Source: Ampullaceana balthica (lineage: Eukaryota; Mollusca; Gastropoda; Lymnaeidae). From it: a stretch of 64,000 nt of DNA. Below the pieces are notes generated by a model, which worked only from the letters and a program-made list of their open reading frames with translations, ran no database searches and was not told where the DNA came from. Shown in pieces: positions 23,676-34,492 of the stretch (its first letter is position 1; every line of letters starts with the position of its first letter). The stretch lies in the NCBI GenBank assembly GCA_944989445.1, contig CALYLW010000040.1, forward strand, positions 1,302,818 to 1,366,817, read 5' to 3'. A program made the position numbers and the translations under genes.

Positions 23676-23802
23676 GGGCCCTTCGGCTGCTGTTTATGGA
23701 GCTACTTTGACAGTTATAGGCATCTATGTTACTGATTGGCAAGTGGTTGCCACTAAGATACCATTTTATGGTAAAAAGTTTGAAGAAGAAAGCAACATTT
23801 AG
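23676..23802 (+). CDS. UQCR11: UQCR11 (complex III subunit 10), last coding exon
   Basis: After a TTTTTTTAG acceptor the exon supplies one base of a split codon, then 41 residues and TAG. The peptide reads GPSAAVYGATLTVIGIYVTD, then WQVVATKIPFYGKKFEEESNI. A single hydrophobic helix followed by TDW and a short polar end with IPFYGKKF is the layout I know for UQCR11, the smallest subunit of cytochrome bc1, a single-span protein of the inner mitochondrial membrane. Family length is about 56-60 residues, so about 15 N-terminal residues must come from an upstream exon, which I could not find. The stop is the last codon before a GTAAAT donor, so the 3' UTR continues in a separate exon. Confidence 0.75.
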
Positions 23803-24193
23803 GTAAATTAAATGAAAAATATGTGGGGAATGACTGTGGAAAGAAATCATTTAAAATTAAAATAAGATAAAAATAAAAACTGTGTAATGTTAAATCCCAA
23901 GAGGAAAGCAAGCTTCTTGCTGATTGTGTTTTTTATGTTTTCCCATAACTTTTTAAAAGGCATTACTTTTAGTAATTTAAGTATCTTATTATTTCTTTAT
24001 TGATAAAATTAGTTTTTTTACTAAGACTAAAAATAATGAAAATCAATCTTAAGTGTAGCTCACATTTTATATTAGTTCGTTACATTGAGAAATAATTTAT
24101 TATTTTTTCTTTCCTAATGCTGGCCTCTAAACTTCTGTAACTTTAAATTGAATACAATGCAGTTTAATCATAATCCTTTTTTTTTCTTTTCAG

Positions 24194-24378
24194 GTGTGCA
24201 AGATTAAATTATTTAGGAAATGAATTTTAAAGCATTCTGATGAACTTGTATTTAATTTTGAATTGATTGAATGGTTTTAATTGTTTTAGAGAGAGTTTTG
24301 TACAATGTTTTGATGAGAATCAGTGTTATGGCAGAGGCTTTCTCAGTTAGAATATAATAAACGTTGCATCATGAATCA
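24194..24378 (+). other. UQCR11: UQCR11 3' UTR exon with poly(A) signal
   Basis: A strong polypyrimidine tract and CAG end at 24193. The donor directly after the UQCR11 stop (23803) pairs naturally with it. AATAAA at 24356-24361 would place cleavage near 24375-24385. No coding potential is seen. Confidence 0.6.
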
Positions 24379-24379
24379 G

Positions 24380-25240
24380 TCTCTGCGTTTTTTAAGATTA
24401 TTTCTGAACTTAATCTTTATTTCTTAACCCATAAATTTATGAAAACTGTGATTGCTGAAAATGATGTAATATTTTGTTATTCCCAAAAGTCGGTAGATTT
24501 ATATTAATTTTAACCAGGACAAACTAAAAAAGATTAGCCTTAGTAAAAATTTAATTTAAAAGTGCTGTTTTAAACTTGCCTTAAAAGGAGAATCAGTTTG
24601 CTGATCAATCGCTATTTTTGGTTAGTATTATCAAGTTAGTTTATCAGTATCATTTGGTGTGATGAAACATTTCTTCAGTGCACTGTCTAAAAACAAGCTG
24701 AAATGTTTTTAGAGGAGGAAGGCTACTTAACTTCAGTAAAACCTGCTGTTGTGGGAATCTTTTTACAACAAAAACTGATTAAGAAGAAAATAAAGAAAGT
24801 TATTAATATCACTCAAACAATTTTTGCTTCAACTATTTTTAGAAGACTGCTGTTTTAGTTATCAAGATACCTAATATCAGTTCCATCTCCAATTTTCCCC
24901 GTTACTTGAAGTTATGATACACACAAAGTACTTTCCTGCCAATTGTCTCATTAATAATTCATTACTGCTTTATGGTTGATTCTTGTGTCTGAGAAATATT
25001 TAGATGTCTTGTGTTTAAATTATCCTAGTTGTAAAATTTGTTTTGGTTAGAGTACTTACTGATACTTATTAAATAATCTGATTATATTATGGATTAAAAT
25101 ATGACATTAAATAAAAACCATTTCCATTTATTTGGATCAATGAAATTTGACCGTCTTAATCAGTCTGCTCCTCATCTATTCCTATTTATTTGCCTCAAAT
25201 TTCTTTGATAGTGCTTATTAAATAAATCTTATTATATCAT
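24380..25240. other. no gene recognised
   Basis: AT-rich intergenic DNA downstream of UQCR11; no repeat or coding signature is seen. Confidence 0.4.
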
Positions 25241-25242
25241 TG

Positions 25243-25790
25243 ATTCGTTCAAAGCCCTGAGTAGATCCTCTCTGGAGGCAAAGACAGTCAGTGTCATTCT
25301 GGAGACAATAGGTTGCATCCTGGCACACGGCAGCAGAGCAATCCTACAGTTTATCACTGGGCACATGTCGCAGCTTGACATGGCTAATTTATTCAAAAGA
25401 GAAAATGCAGTTCAGCCCCAGCCTGATGAGCCAGCTTGGGGTAAATTCATGGCTTAATGATAATGACTACTTCCAAGAGAAATAGCTCCATGGCTGGGGA
25501 TCTGGAGTTCATGCCGAGCAAAAGCGACACCTGGTGGAAACTACCTCCTATCGATCAGATACCTAGAAGAGGACTGAACACCGTCCCACACACAGTTACT
25601 TACAAAGATTTGACACGAGAAGGAATATTTGCCGCCAAGTAAATGGCAACGCCTGTTTACCGAGTGCCCGGCGCTGGTTGGAGATTTGGATGGGTCGGTT
25701 CCGACAACTGTGAAGAAGTATCTTTATGGCAATGTCCACTTAATGTGGCTCACAAATAAAACAGTGAGCTGGGTCATAAGAGCATAACCT
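25243..25790 (+). pseudogene. I-clade LINE RNase H / 3' end fragment
   Basis: Frame 25247-25456 reads SRSSLEAKTVSVILETIGCI, LAHGSRAILQFITGHMSQLD, MANLFKRENAVQPQPDEPAW, matching the RNase H layout SxALEA...LxxLAAHG..VxLQWIPGHxGxxGNExADxLAKE...PQPD, with several key residues changed. A second frame further on gives LFTECPALVGDLDGSVPTTV, typical of the Cys-containing tail (LFECPAL) of such elements. AATAAA lies near 25755. Frameshifts show it is dead. Confidence 0.6.
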
Positions 25791-25969
25791 CAACACCAAA
25801 AGAGAATGTCAAATTGATTATAGTACAATGTAACAGTAAATAATAAATATGAGTCATGTGAGAGCTCTGAGATTTAAAATAGTTGTGCATAAAATAGTGG
25901 TATGGTACAGGGTATTTGTCTACCAACCAGAGGCGTCACTAGGGTTGGTGTCACCCCTTCATGACTGAA

Positions 25970-26360
25970 GGGGCCGTCCATAAATGCCGTCACGCGAGGT
26001 TGCCGATTTTTACCCCACTCTCCCCCAGCGTCATACTTTGTCACAAAAACTTAGACCCCACCCCTTTTTTACGATATGACGTCACAAAGCTTTGACACCC
26101 CTCCCCAAGCCGTATTTTCTCAATAAAAATTAGCATGTTGCAAATTATTTTTCGTCATTTAAATATGTATTTAGGGTAAGTCTGCACTGTAATATCGTAA
26201 CCTCGCGTGAAGTCATTGAAAACGTAATTAAATAAATGGTAAACAATCAAATATTTAAGTGGAACTTTTATTTAAAGTTTCGCGTTTTTGATGTGACGTC
26301 GCATTTCTTAAACACCCTCCTCCTCGTACCACATTGTCACAGATGCGTGGACATGGCGGA
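25970..26360. mobile_element. degenerate PIF/Harbinger-like MITE
   Basis: Starts GGGGCCGTCCATAAATGCCG and contains the family blocks CAAAAACTTAGACCCC, ACGATATGACGTCAC and GATGTGACGTCGCATTT; the right end is eroded near GATGCGTGGACATGG. Related to 10309-10622, 29929-30194 and 59263-59646. Confidence 0.6.
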
Positions 26361-26436
26361 TTAAAAAAAGGGGGGGGTGCTGAACGGGCTAAAGCCCCCA
26401 ATAATTTAAGGGCCCCCAAACTTTTTATGAATTATA

Positions 26437-26900
26437 GTGTATACGGCAATGCTGCAAATGAGTAGGAGGTATAACGGAAACCAGGCTATTCTTCGTGAGA
26501 AGTGCATTGTAGCTCATTATGTGCCGTGCACAGCTCATTCCTTTAATTTGGTTGGGAAAAGAGCAGCAGGTTGTCCTACTGCGGTCAGATTTTTTTGTCT
26601 TCTGCAAAATCTTTATACCCGGCTTGTTGCAACTACTCATCGTTGACAGGTACTTCAAAAACATATGAAATTGATACATGCTAACAAAGCCTTGTCTGAC
26701 ACAAGATGGTCAGCCTGACATTATGCTGTAAGGTCTGTTAATAGCTCATACCATGAGAATATCGCAGCACTGGAAGAATTAGCAATGAATGAAAATCAGC
26801 CACGTGACTGCCGACTTGAAGAAGAAGGATTTCTAAAGGAAATTCTTCCAAGACTTTATTTTGAGTTGTGCGCGTTGGGATTTATAACAAAAAGCTATGT
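26437..26900 (+). pseudogene. DUF4371-type hAT transposase fragment
   Basis: The plus-strand frame reads YNGNQAILREKC, then HYVPCTAHSFNLVGKRAAGC, VRFFCLLQNLYT, and past a stop HMKLIHANKALSDTRWSA, then ENIAALEELAMNE. This follows the hAT/DUF4371 order: (D)NGxNM, PCxxHSLNL, FFxxLQxIYxLF, LSxTRWxAR. At least two stops break it. Its orientation agrees with the surrounding 25928-29257 hAT, so it is probably that element's own transposase. Confidence 0.7.
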
Positions 26901-27154
26901 TTTTACGAGTTATTTATTTTAACTATAATGAATAGTATTTTTGACGCGATGCACATGTAATGTCGGTCGAGACGGCTGTTGGAGGGGAGTTACAACATGC
27001 CACTGAACGGTGGCAGAACGTCCTTGGACGGGCTTTGTTGCTCGTAATTAATAATAATTTATATATATATATATATTTTACGTACAAACTTCTCCCGCGT
27101 AATATTATAATTTATTTTATTACTGTATGTGGACTGGCAGACGTCAACTAAAAA

Positions 27155-27475
27155 ATGGCTGACAGCATCAGCGCAGTTAAATTTAAACATATAACTAGAA
27201 AGTTGAGCAAAAATTTAGGTTTTAAGCTAACTGCGGATGGCAAAGTCGAAGATGGTGAAAAAGTTTACTGTGTTCACTGCCATAAACAATTCTATTTTAA
27301 AGGATTAAATACATCGCTGACGTACCACCATCAGCACAAACATCCGATCAAGTTTCAACACATTGTCAGAAAGTCATAAATTTCTATTATTGGCTTTAAT
27401 CGAAATTATCGATTAATTAATCGATAATTTTTCAAAAGTTAACGATTAAATTTAAATTAATCGATAATAGCCCTA
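27155..27475 (+). pseudogene. BED zinc-finger ORF of a hAT, with right end
   Basis: Frame 27155-27379 encodes 74 residues: FKHITRKLSKNLGFKLTAD, then YCVHCHKQFYFKGLNTSLTY followed by HHQHKHP. The C-x2-C...H-x4-H layout is a BED finger, the DNA-binding N-terminus of Ac-type hAT transposases. The hAT right end (GTTAACGATTAAA ... TAGCCCTA) ends at 27475 and is followed by ATATAAAT. No matching left end or catalytic domain is found, so this is a remnant. Confidence 0.65.
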
Positions 27476-27589
27476 ATATAAATACATCCATGAGAAATTT
27501 GGCTTTCTTACAAACCTAACTGAGCTCAGCACTTTCGCCACCCGATGGGCAGCAGCCAAGTTAATGGAAGAACATTCAAGTGATTTCGA

Positions 27590-28045
27590 AGAAGGGGTCG
27601 GGTAAATCCGAAGCAACCGTTTCGCCCCCCTCAATTTACTAGCAACGCCATCGAGCGGTGCCGGTTTAGGGCCAGGAGCGCCAGTACGGATTAGCAAAAA
27701 GTGCAGCGAAGAACGCATTGGACGCCAGCTCTGAGGAAACCTTCCAGTGGGGGTTGCACCCTAGGTATGTCTTTGATGATCCACCGGTCTGCGGCGGTCC
27801 TAACCATGGAGACCCGTGTGCTTTGCCGGGATTGCGCCAAAGTGGTAGCGGGCCGTAGTGAGGGCAACTTAGTGGGAGGCATCTTCGACTGTATGCCCTG
27901 GATGCCCAGGTGGCAGCTTCAGAAGCGACCGCTTGCTTTTTTTTTGGGGGGGGGGTTTCCTCAGCTGTTACGTCCCTTTGGTGGCCAGATGGCTAAGGGG
28001 GTCTTCCGGGAAGACCCATAAAGAGCACTAGGCTCGGGGCTTCTG
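27590..28045. other. GC-rich block of unknown origin
   Basis: Strikingly GC-rich compared with the flanks, with open frames on both strands and a T9G10 run near 27940-27955. I recognise no protein motif. It could be the 5' part of a LINE or an unlisted repeat. Confidence 0.35.
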
Positions 28046-28049
28046 ATTT

Positions 28050-28750
28050 TCTTCCACATGTATGTTCATGAGTGATTTTGAAGACTGCTTACTTTCAGAA
28101 TTAGTCAAATTTTCAGAACTATTAAAAAAGTTACTGTCCAGCCCCAGGCTCAGGGTAAGGAAAAGGAACTATCACAAAGCGAAACTAAAAAAACTTGCAC
28201 AGAGCTAAAATTTTTGATGCTTTTGAATGAGCTATATTTCACACAGTCCTTTACAAATGTACACATCGCACTTCGCATCTATCTTTCGATGATGACATCA
28301 AACTGCAGCTGAGAGCGATCCTTTTCAAAGTTGAAAAGAATATATAATGAGTTAGAATTTGCATGGGACGAAAAAGGCTGAATATGCTCTCTCTAAGTCT
28401 AATGAGCATTGAAAAGGAACTTGTAAGCTTACTCAGCTTTATTGACTTGATTGAAAACTTCGCCATTTGAAAAATTCGCAAACGAAAGTTGTAGGTTGAA
28501 ATAATAATCATACATATTTTTCAATAATTTTTGTTATTTCAAATAGAGAAAAGAATTCGTTACCTCATGATATTTTTTTTTAAAATACGGAATAACGCGT
28601 AATACTATTCTTTACGGGCGCGCGTTCGTAAGCACTAAACAGCGTAAGTCGGGATGGGACCGTCGTAACCGGAGGACTACCTGTATATAAACATGCATAT
28701 CTATGCTTTCACGCCTTTAATAAATATATATATATATATATAAAATATTA
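28050..28750. other. unassigned sequence, possible transposon end
   Basis: AT-rich DNA. 28610-28690 (GCGTTCGTAAGC, GTAAGTCGGGATGGGACC, GTAACCGGAGGACTACC) resembles the end of a mariner-type element, followed by a (TA)n tract near 28725. No partner end is found. Confidence 0.35.
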
Positions 28751-29265
28751 ACTCAAAGACATTGAAATCATAATTTCCCTCTAGAAAAACATCAACAAAG
28801 AAAACCCATCTTTGATTTTTTTTCTTTGTGGTGGTGATAAAAATCGTATTCCCCCCACCCCACTGTGGTGGAGGGAGTCGTGAGGTGGGATTCGTTCATG
28901 CTGTCGGCGTGTCCAAGCCCAAATGGCTTTATATCTTTTAAAACAGAAGACACTGCCTCATTCATTCCAGCCTTTTTAAAGATCTCTCTGCTGCGACTAT
29001 TTCTTTTCTTTTCTTCCTAATTTAATGTTGTTCGTGTGTTGGGACTGTTTTATTATTGAAAGTAAACTGATATTTTTTTTAATAAGAATTTTCGCGTTTA
29101 ACGTATTTCATTGTATTTCTTAATTTCTTTCTAGATTAAAAAATTTGTCATCTTTTGTTTTCTGACATAAAATCGTAAACAGTAAAATTTTAGGCTCGGG
29201 TATCACCCCCTGATGGGTGTCCCCCGGGGCGCCCCCCACCCCCTAGTGACGCCACTGCTACCAAC

Positions 29266-29925
29266 TACCATTCATGATAGGGTATATGTAAGTAGGTATG
29301 AACTGGTAAGGTATTTTAATCTACAATTTAAAAAAAATAACAGCTAGTACAATCTAATTAGCTGGAGAAAGTCCCCAATAGCTTGATTATTTATGGATTT
29401 AAAAAAATCCAATGGTATTTTGAATATACGTGTCAATGATCTAATTCTAATAATACTATTAACATACAACTAATACAACGCATATAGAAAATAATTGATT
29501 GTTCTGAAACCAAAAATACTTTAATTGTAATCAACTCATCAATGTATGCATTTTTAGTAAATAATTCTTTCACTATAAAATTGATACTAAAACTAAATGG
29601 GTTAGGGTAGGTAATTAATTTATTTGATATGTCCCTTGAAAATCCCATGGAAAAATTCACCACAGTTCTCTTACTCTTAGCATAAGAAAGGACTTTGTTT
29701 TAATTTTAACCTGTCTCATAAAATTCTCTACTACTGCTTACGTGGCAAAAGCAAACAAGAGTATAACTTAAATAACTATAATCATATTATATCATTTGCC
29801 TTTTTTTCTTTAAATTCGAAGTAAAGTTTACGACAATACAATTTGGCATTGCTTCAGTTTCATCCAGAGAATAGCACGAAACAAATGTCATCTTTATAAA
29901 ATTATCTGTCACCAATATAAGCAGA
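29266..29925. other. no gene recognised
   Basis: AT-rich DNA between the 3.3-kb hAT and the Harbinger-like MITE; the minus-strand open frame 29433-29663 has no motif. Confidence 0.4.
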
Positions 29926-29928
29926 TTA

Positions 29929-30194
29929 GGGGCCGTCCATAAAGTACGTCACGCTATTTTTGACCATTTTTAACTCCCCCCCCCTCGTCACAAACTGTCA
30001 CATATCTTGGAACCCCCCCCCTAAAGTACGTCACACTTTCGAACAAAAATGTTGTTTTTATTAACAAAATAATAAACATTTAATATAAAACAGCGTGACG
30101 TCACACTTGGCCGGACACCCCCCTCCCCCTGTCACAAACTGTCACACTTTCTTACACCCCACTCTGGAGCGTGACGTACTTTATGGACGGCCCC
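29929..30194. mobile_element. PIF/Harbinger-like MITE, 266 bp
   Basis: Ends GGGGCCGTCCATAAAGTACG and CGTACTTTATGGACGGCCCC are perfect inverted repeats of 20 bp. TTA lies on both sides (29926-29928, 30195-30197). It carries a TGACGTCA palindrome near 30096. Confidence 0.8.
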
Positions 30195-30299
30195 TTAAAA
30201 TAAAAACCTTTAAAATGTTGGTAATTATTTAGAAACAAAATAAATAGTAATTTTAATAAACCCGTAAAAAACAAAGTTTTGGACTATAAATTATAAATC

Positions 30300-30560
30300 C
30301 TTTATATTAAATTATATACGAGACATTACTAAAAGAATGTTCATTATAATACGCAGCGCAAGACAAACCAAAAATCCAAAATTTTAGTTATGTCTCGTAT
30401 GGTGCGCACGATCGGGAATATATTTTTAAAAAGTATCGTCAATATAATACGCACCACATCGCGTGACCGGAAAATATTAAAAAAGTTGTTCAATATAATA
30501 CGCAACGTGACACTCTAGCAGTACTAGCACAAAAATTAAAATGCTACATAGAGATAGTCT
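30300..30560. repeat. spaced AATATAATACGCA-like motif, three copies
   Basis: ATTATAATACGCA, AATATAATACGCA and AATATAATACGCA recur at about 70-100 bp spacing between 30343 and 30503. Nature unknown. Confidence 0.4.
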
Positions 30561-31177
30561 AAAAATTCATTAATTTAACTACAGTACATTCGATCGATCT
30601 GAAATATTTAATAGATCATTTTTATCATCTGCACGAGTCTGCCGGCAAAATTTCAGCTCGCTAGCATATGAGGAAGTGGATTAAAAATCTATCCAAAGTT
30701 TTTTCGGCATTCAAGGCATCAATCAAGCAAGCAGACACCACGAGTTAATATTTTAGAAAGGATTTAAAAATAACCAGTATTTTAAAATCAATTATTAGAC
30801 ATTCTTCAAAGACATTAATATAAAATTGAAAAAGATTCATGCAGATTGAACATGCTCAGCAACATAAATTACCGCAAATAATATAGTATGGAAACTAAAA
30901 CACTCTACCATAGGAAAGGGGTTGTGTGGAAAAAATTCACCTTTTAAAATTTGATATTAATTTTCTTGGATGGGTATGGCAAAAATGTTTCACAAAGCTC
31001 CAGGCTTCTTTAATTTTAATAAAATTTGAGAAATGCCATTGCTTTCTCAATGAGTTGTTTCACACCTCCACTATTCTTCCTTTGCTGTTACATAAAGCAA
31101 ATCACATTTTCTGCATGTGTTATCTAGTCTAGGTAAGAAACTTTTAAACTGATGATGCAAAGATAAAATACGCATAA
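30561..31177. other. old dispersed repeat end, otherwise nothing recognised
   Basis: 30570-30690 read in reverse resembles the sequence flanking the mariner insertion at 52879-54710 and a third copy near 21560-21700. The remainder shows no gene. Confidence 0.4.
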
Positions 31178-31185
31178 ATATAAAT

Positions 31186-32013
31186 TAGGGATGCGGAAAT
31201 TAAATATTAATTTCTCGATTAATCGTTAAAAATTTTTAACGATTAAATTATTTTTAACGATTAATCGACCCAGCACTTATAAATGTACTGGAAGTAAAAA
31301 AGTATAATATTTTGGCCGATAAATATAAACTAATTTCCGTACGATTACACGAACATTTTGGTTTTAAACAATTGACTGGCGTGAATGTTCAAAATGTTGA
31401 TAAAGGTTATTGTGTCCATTGAGAGAAATCGTTTGCCTATCATGCAATGTTCCCTCTAAGTCTAAGCTTCGTTGGTCCGTGTGCAAAGTTTTAAAAAAAA
31501 ACTAGTGTGCAAAGTTGCACAACGTCCAGTTTGGTGCAATATTTTAAAAAATTTGCTGCGCGGTGTGATTCTAAACTCCTGCATGGCGTCGGTCAAATAT
31601 CAGCGCAGCCATGCTGCTTAAAGGGAACATTGCTACCATGGTTTTAACACTTCGCTTACATATCACCTGCAAACCAAACATCCACTACAGTATCAGAAAC
31701 TTCAGCTGAGACAATCTAAAGCTATGTGAACAATTTTTCAGCTCAGCTGGTTACATTATTATATATTGTCAATAAGACCCGCCCATCACTTGAACCATAT
31801 AATGTCAATATACTTGTCTGTTTGCTTTGTTGGTTAAAATATGACATATAAAGAAGACACAGTGTTATTTCGATTTTCGACAAGTACGTTTAATAAATGT
31901 TACTTATGACACCATAAATTTCAATTTTTGGCTTTAATCGAAATTATTGATTAATTAATCGTTAATTTTTCAAAAGTTAACGATTAATTTTAAATTAATC
32001 GTTAACAGCCCTA
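31186..32013 (+). mobile_element. BED-type hAT, 828 bp, with nested 188-bp insertion
   Basis: Left end TAGGGATGCGG, right end GTTAACAGCCCTA, exact 8-bp duplication ATATAAAT at 31178-31185 and 32014-32021. The plus strand encodes the remains of a BED zinc finger: LISVRLHEHFGF, then GYCVH, and past the insertion NTSLTYHLQTKHPLQYQK, with one stop. The nested element is at 31445-31632. Only the N-terminal domain remains, so it is non-autonomous. Confidence 0.85.
31445..31632. mobile_element. 188-bp hAT-type MITE nested in BED hAT
   Basis: Starts CAATGTTCCCTCTAAG and ends TTAAAGGGAACATTG. Flanking 8-bp copies CTATCATG (31437-31444) and CTACCATG (31633-31640) differ by one base. The same insertion occurs at the same site at 18577-18765, while the copy ending 21428 lacks it. 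Confidence 0.8.
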
Positions 32014-32284
32014 ATATAAATAAATACATCCATTTAAAGATTGTCTCTATTACATCAGCAAATTCAATGAACACTGAACATAAAAAAGACAGAGATTCAT
32101 ACGATTATTGAATTTAAATTTGGTTGAACTCCGTGGGCTTTCAGATGTCTTGCAAGAAGGTACACCATACAATTTTAAAGAGACTAGGTTTATGACATCA
32201 TACTTATTTTAAAAAATACATTATGGAAATTACAAATAAATGTTTTAAAAACTTTCTGATTAACTACAAGCAGTGGAAGTAAAG

Positions 32285-32880
32285 TCAGAAAATATAAATG
32301 AAACAGGGGCTTCTCAATGAAAAACAAGAACACACACAGCTCAGCAGCAGCATGAGTGACAGCCATATGATCACATAGACCTGCCAGCCGAATTTTTTTA
32401 AAATTTCGGCTGGCTGACACAATTTTTCGGCTGATATCCGGATTAGCCGGATTTTAAAATTTCGGCTGGCTGACATAATTTTTCGGCTGATATCCGGATT
32501 AGCCGGATTTCTCCGTAAATTGACATTTGCAGCTAAATATTCGTAAACATCATCCAGGGATGTTCCAGCAAGTGTTACAGGTGCCGGTATGTTGAGAGAT
32601 TGGCAATTAATTTTGAAGAAGTTAACAAAACCATCTTTAGCCACATTTTCAAAGGCGAGCAAGTCTCTAAAGAACCAGATAACGATATCTCTTGTCAGTT
32701 CATGACTTGATGTTGCCTGACATTGACTGTTGCCTTCTCCATACGTATGGAAATATCGCAAAATTGTATTGACTTTTCTTGACTATTTACTGACACATTT
32801 TGCTTGACACTTAAGTGAAGATTCATATTGCCACTTGATGCAATTGAGGCAAAATTGGTTACTTTTGAAATGTGACCCAT
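32285..32880 (-). pseudogene. hAT-like transposase fragment, frameshifted
   Basis: On the minus strand two overlapping frames give GHISKVTNFASIASSGNMNL, then RDIVIWFFRDLLAFENVAK with DGFVNFFKINCQSLNIPAPV. The pattern of a residue block ending in FRDLLAFxxVxxxGFxNF followed by PxPxTL resembles the N-terminal part of hAT-type transposase catalytic regions. A 56-bp direct duplication (32400-32511) shifts the frame, so the C-terminal end, including a hydrophobic VIIWLSLMLLLSC stretch, is not ancestral. A domesticated hAT-derived gene is possible but damaged here. Confidence 0.45.
32400..32511. repeat. 56-bp direct duplication
   Basis: Two nearly identical copies of a 56-bp segment beginning AAAATTTCGGCTGGCTGACA and ending AGCCGGATTT, differing by one base. 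It lies inside the hAT-like fragment and breaks its frame because 56 is not a multiple of three. Confidence 0.9.
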
Positions 32881-33156
32881 TTGTCACCCAATGACTGCTG
32901 AGCAGTGAGACACAGCTGACAATAAACTCGATCTTCGTCTACATTTCTCCCATCAGCAGAGAACAGGCCACCAAAATATTTCTAGCATTGTGCTTTAGAA
33001 TTTCCATGTAGGCTAGACGGTTTAGGTTTTACTTGTAGGTTTTTGATGAACTACCTCTTTTCCCGGTTTAGATGACATTCGCTGACATTTGAGTTCACCT
33101 AAAATTATCATATAGTCATAAAGAATTGTTACATTAGAAATGGTGTAGCGTAAAAG

Positions 33157-33815
33157 GTAATCCTGCAGTCTTAGCACGTATATTATTTCACTGCGAATTT
33201 TAATTTTCTCGTGAGAACTTTCGTTTTTAATTTATTAAGTACATTTATATATGTTATATTTTAGCTATTATAGCGCTAATTTCTAGGATTTTTAATTTAT
33301 AAGGCTGTTTTCGGCCCTTGACGATACATAATCAGACTAGAGTAGGATACATCCATTTTGTTTAACTAGCACCCTACTTGCTGGGTTGTCACAGCAAGAG
33401 GCCAAGCAAATTTTCTCACTTACAAACAAACAAAAAAAATCAAACATATAGTAAAGAAATAAAAAATGAAAGTTTCATTAAAATATTTATTAATCTTCTA
33501 AGAATCTTAAAATAGATGAATGAAACTTTTTTTAAAGACATCTTCAGTCAGTAAATTTATTTTAGCATGGGACGTTCCAGGTACAAAAAAATCTAGCTAG
33601 CAGGGTGCTAGATAAACAAAAATGATGTCTCCTACTCCGATTATGTAGCGTCAAGGGCCGAAAAAGCCTATTAAATTAAAAGCCTTACACATTAGCGCTA
33701 TAATAACTAAAATATAACATATATAAATGCATTTAATAAATTAAAAATAAAAGTTCTCCCGAGAAAATTAAAATGCGCAGCAAAACAAAATTACGTGCTA
33801 AAACTTCAAGATAAC
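33157..33815. mobile_element. foldback element with ~230-bp inverted arms
   Basis: Arms at about 33157-33390 and 33583-33815. Matching blocks include CTTAGCACGTA / TACGTGCTAA, TTTCGGCCCTTGACG / CGTCAAGGGCCGAAA and CTAGCACCCTACTTGC / GCAGGGTGCTAG. The loop is about 190 bp. No coding sequence is present. Confidence 0.75.
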
Positions 33816-34185
33816 CCTTAAAAATCATCAGTTATTGACTAAAGTAGTATCTAGTTAATTGAAACAATTAATTTAGGCTTACCTATCTGCTAGTAGAAGA
33901 TCGTTGCGCCATAATTAAGTTATAACAAATTGCCTATTTACGAGAAAGCTTAAAGATAACTTAAATTAATTAATTTATTGATTTTTATTTTAATTAGTAT
34001 TTTATAAATTAAGATTGTAAGAAAAAGATAACTTGCAAGAACCGTATCAATGATTTTATTGATTATTTAGGTTAAAAAAACTGTACAAATAACTCATTTT
34101 TGTCACACTTTCGGCGACGGGTATTCTAAAAATCCTTTCCATCTTAAAACGGAACGCAATTAATCTTAAGAAAACAAAATTTACA

Positions 34186-34325
34186 TTACGGCGGCTCGTT
34201 CATTTTTCGGCGGATTTACGGCGGACAAAATACGGCGGCTAATGCGGCGCGCCGCATATTTTCCGGCGGATTTTCGGCGGACGAACATTTTGCGGCGTAT
34301 TCGGCGCGCGGCGGCGGCTGAGGGG
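34186..34325. other. GC-rich CGGCGG cluster with palindromes
   Basis: An abrupt GC-rich island in AT-rich DNA. CGGCGG or GCGGCG occurs about ten times, with GGCGGATTT(A/T)CGGCGG-type motifs. ATGCGGCGCGCCGCAT (about 34241-34256) is a perfect 16-bp palindrome. It may be the end of an unrecognised DNA transposon. Open frames on both strands follow from composition. Confidence 0.5.
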
Positions 34326-34492
34326 TCTATGATCACATACATCATCAGTATATCAACAATTTTAACAGTTCTAAAACTTTCTGTAAAATCAGTGGTGTCC
34401 TTGTTCATCAAAGGATCTACAGGTATTTTTAGATTTTTATTTAATTGCTACTCAGTCCTTCCAGGTTGCATTAAAATCCTGGTAATATAGCC

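Larger units (their letters stand above)
25928..29257 (+). mobile_element. hAT element (CAGAGGCG type), 3.3 kb
   Basis: Left end CAGAGGCGTCACTAGGG, right end CCCTAGTGACGCCACTG, exact 8-bp duplication CTACCAAC at 25920-25927 and 29258-29265. It holds a Harbinger-like MITE (from 25970), a broken DUF4371-type transposase (26437-26900), the end of a BED hAT (to 27475) and an unidentified GC-rich block (27590-28045). Confidence 0.85.

Noticed and set aside
27476..27483. ATATAAAT after the BED hAT remnant as proof of shared origin with 31186-32013
   Set aside because: The same octamer follows both copies, but no left end exists for the first, and AT-rich target preference could explain it.
27701..28021. 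106-codon plus-strand frame and antisense frames
   Set aside because: GC-rich block lacks stops by composition; no recognisable motif, and a long T/G homopolymer run crosses the frame.
34181..34490. Overlapping frames of 76-82 codons on both strands
   Set aside because: They arise from the CGGCGG-rich composition and contain no domain.
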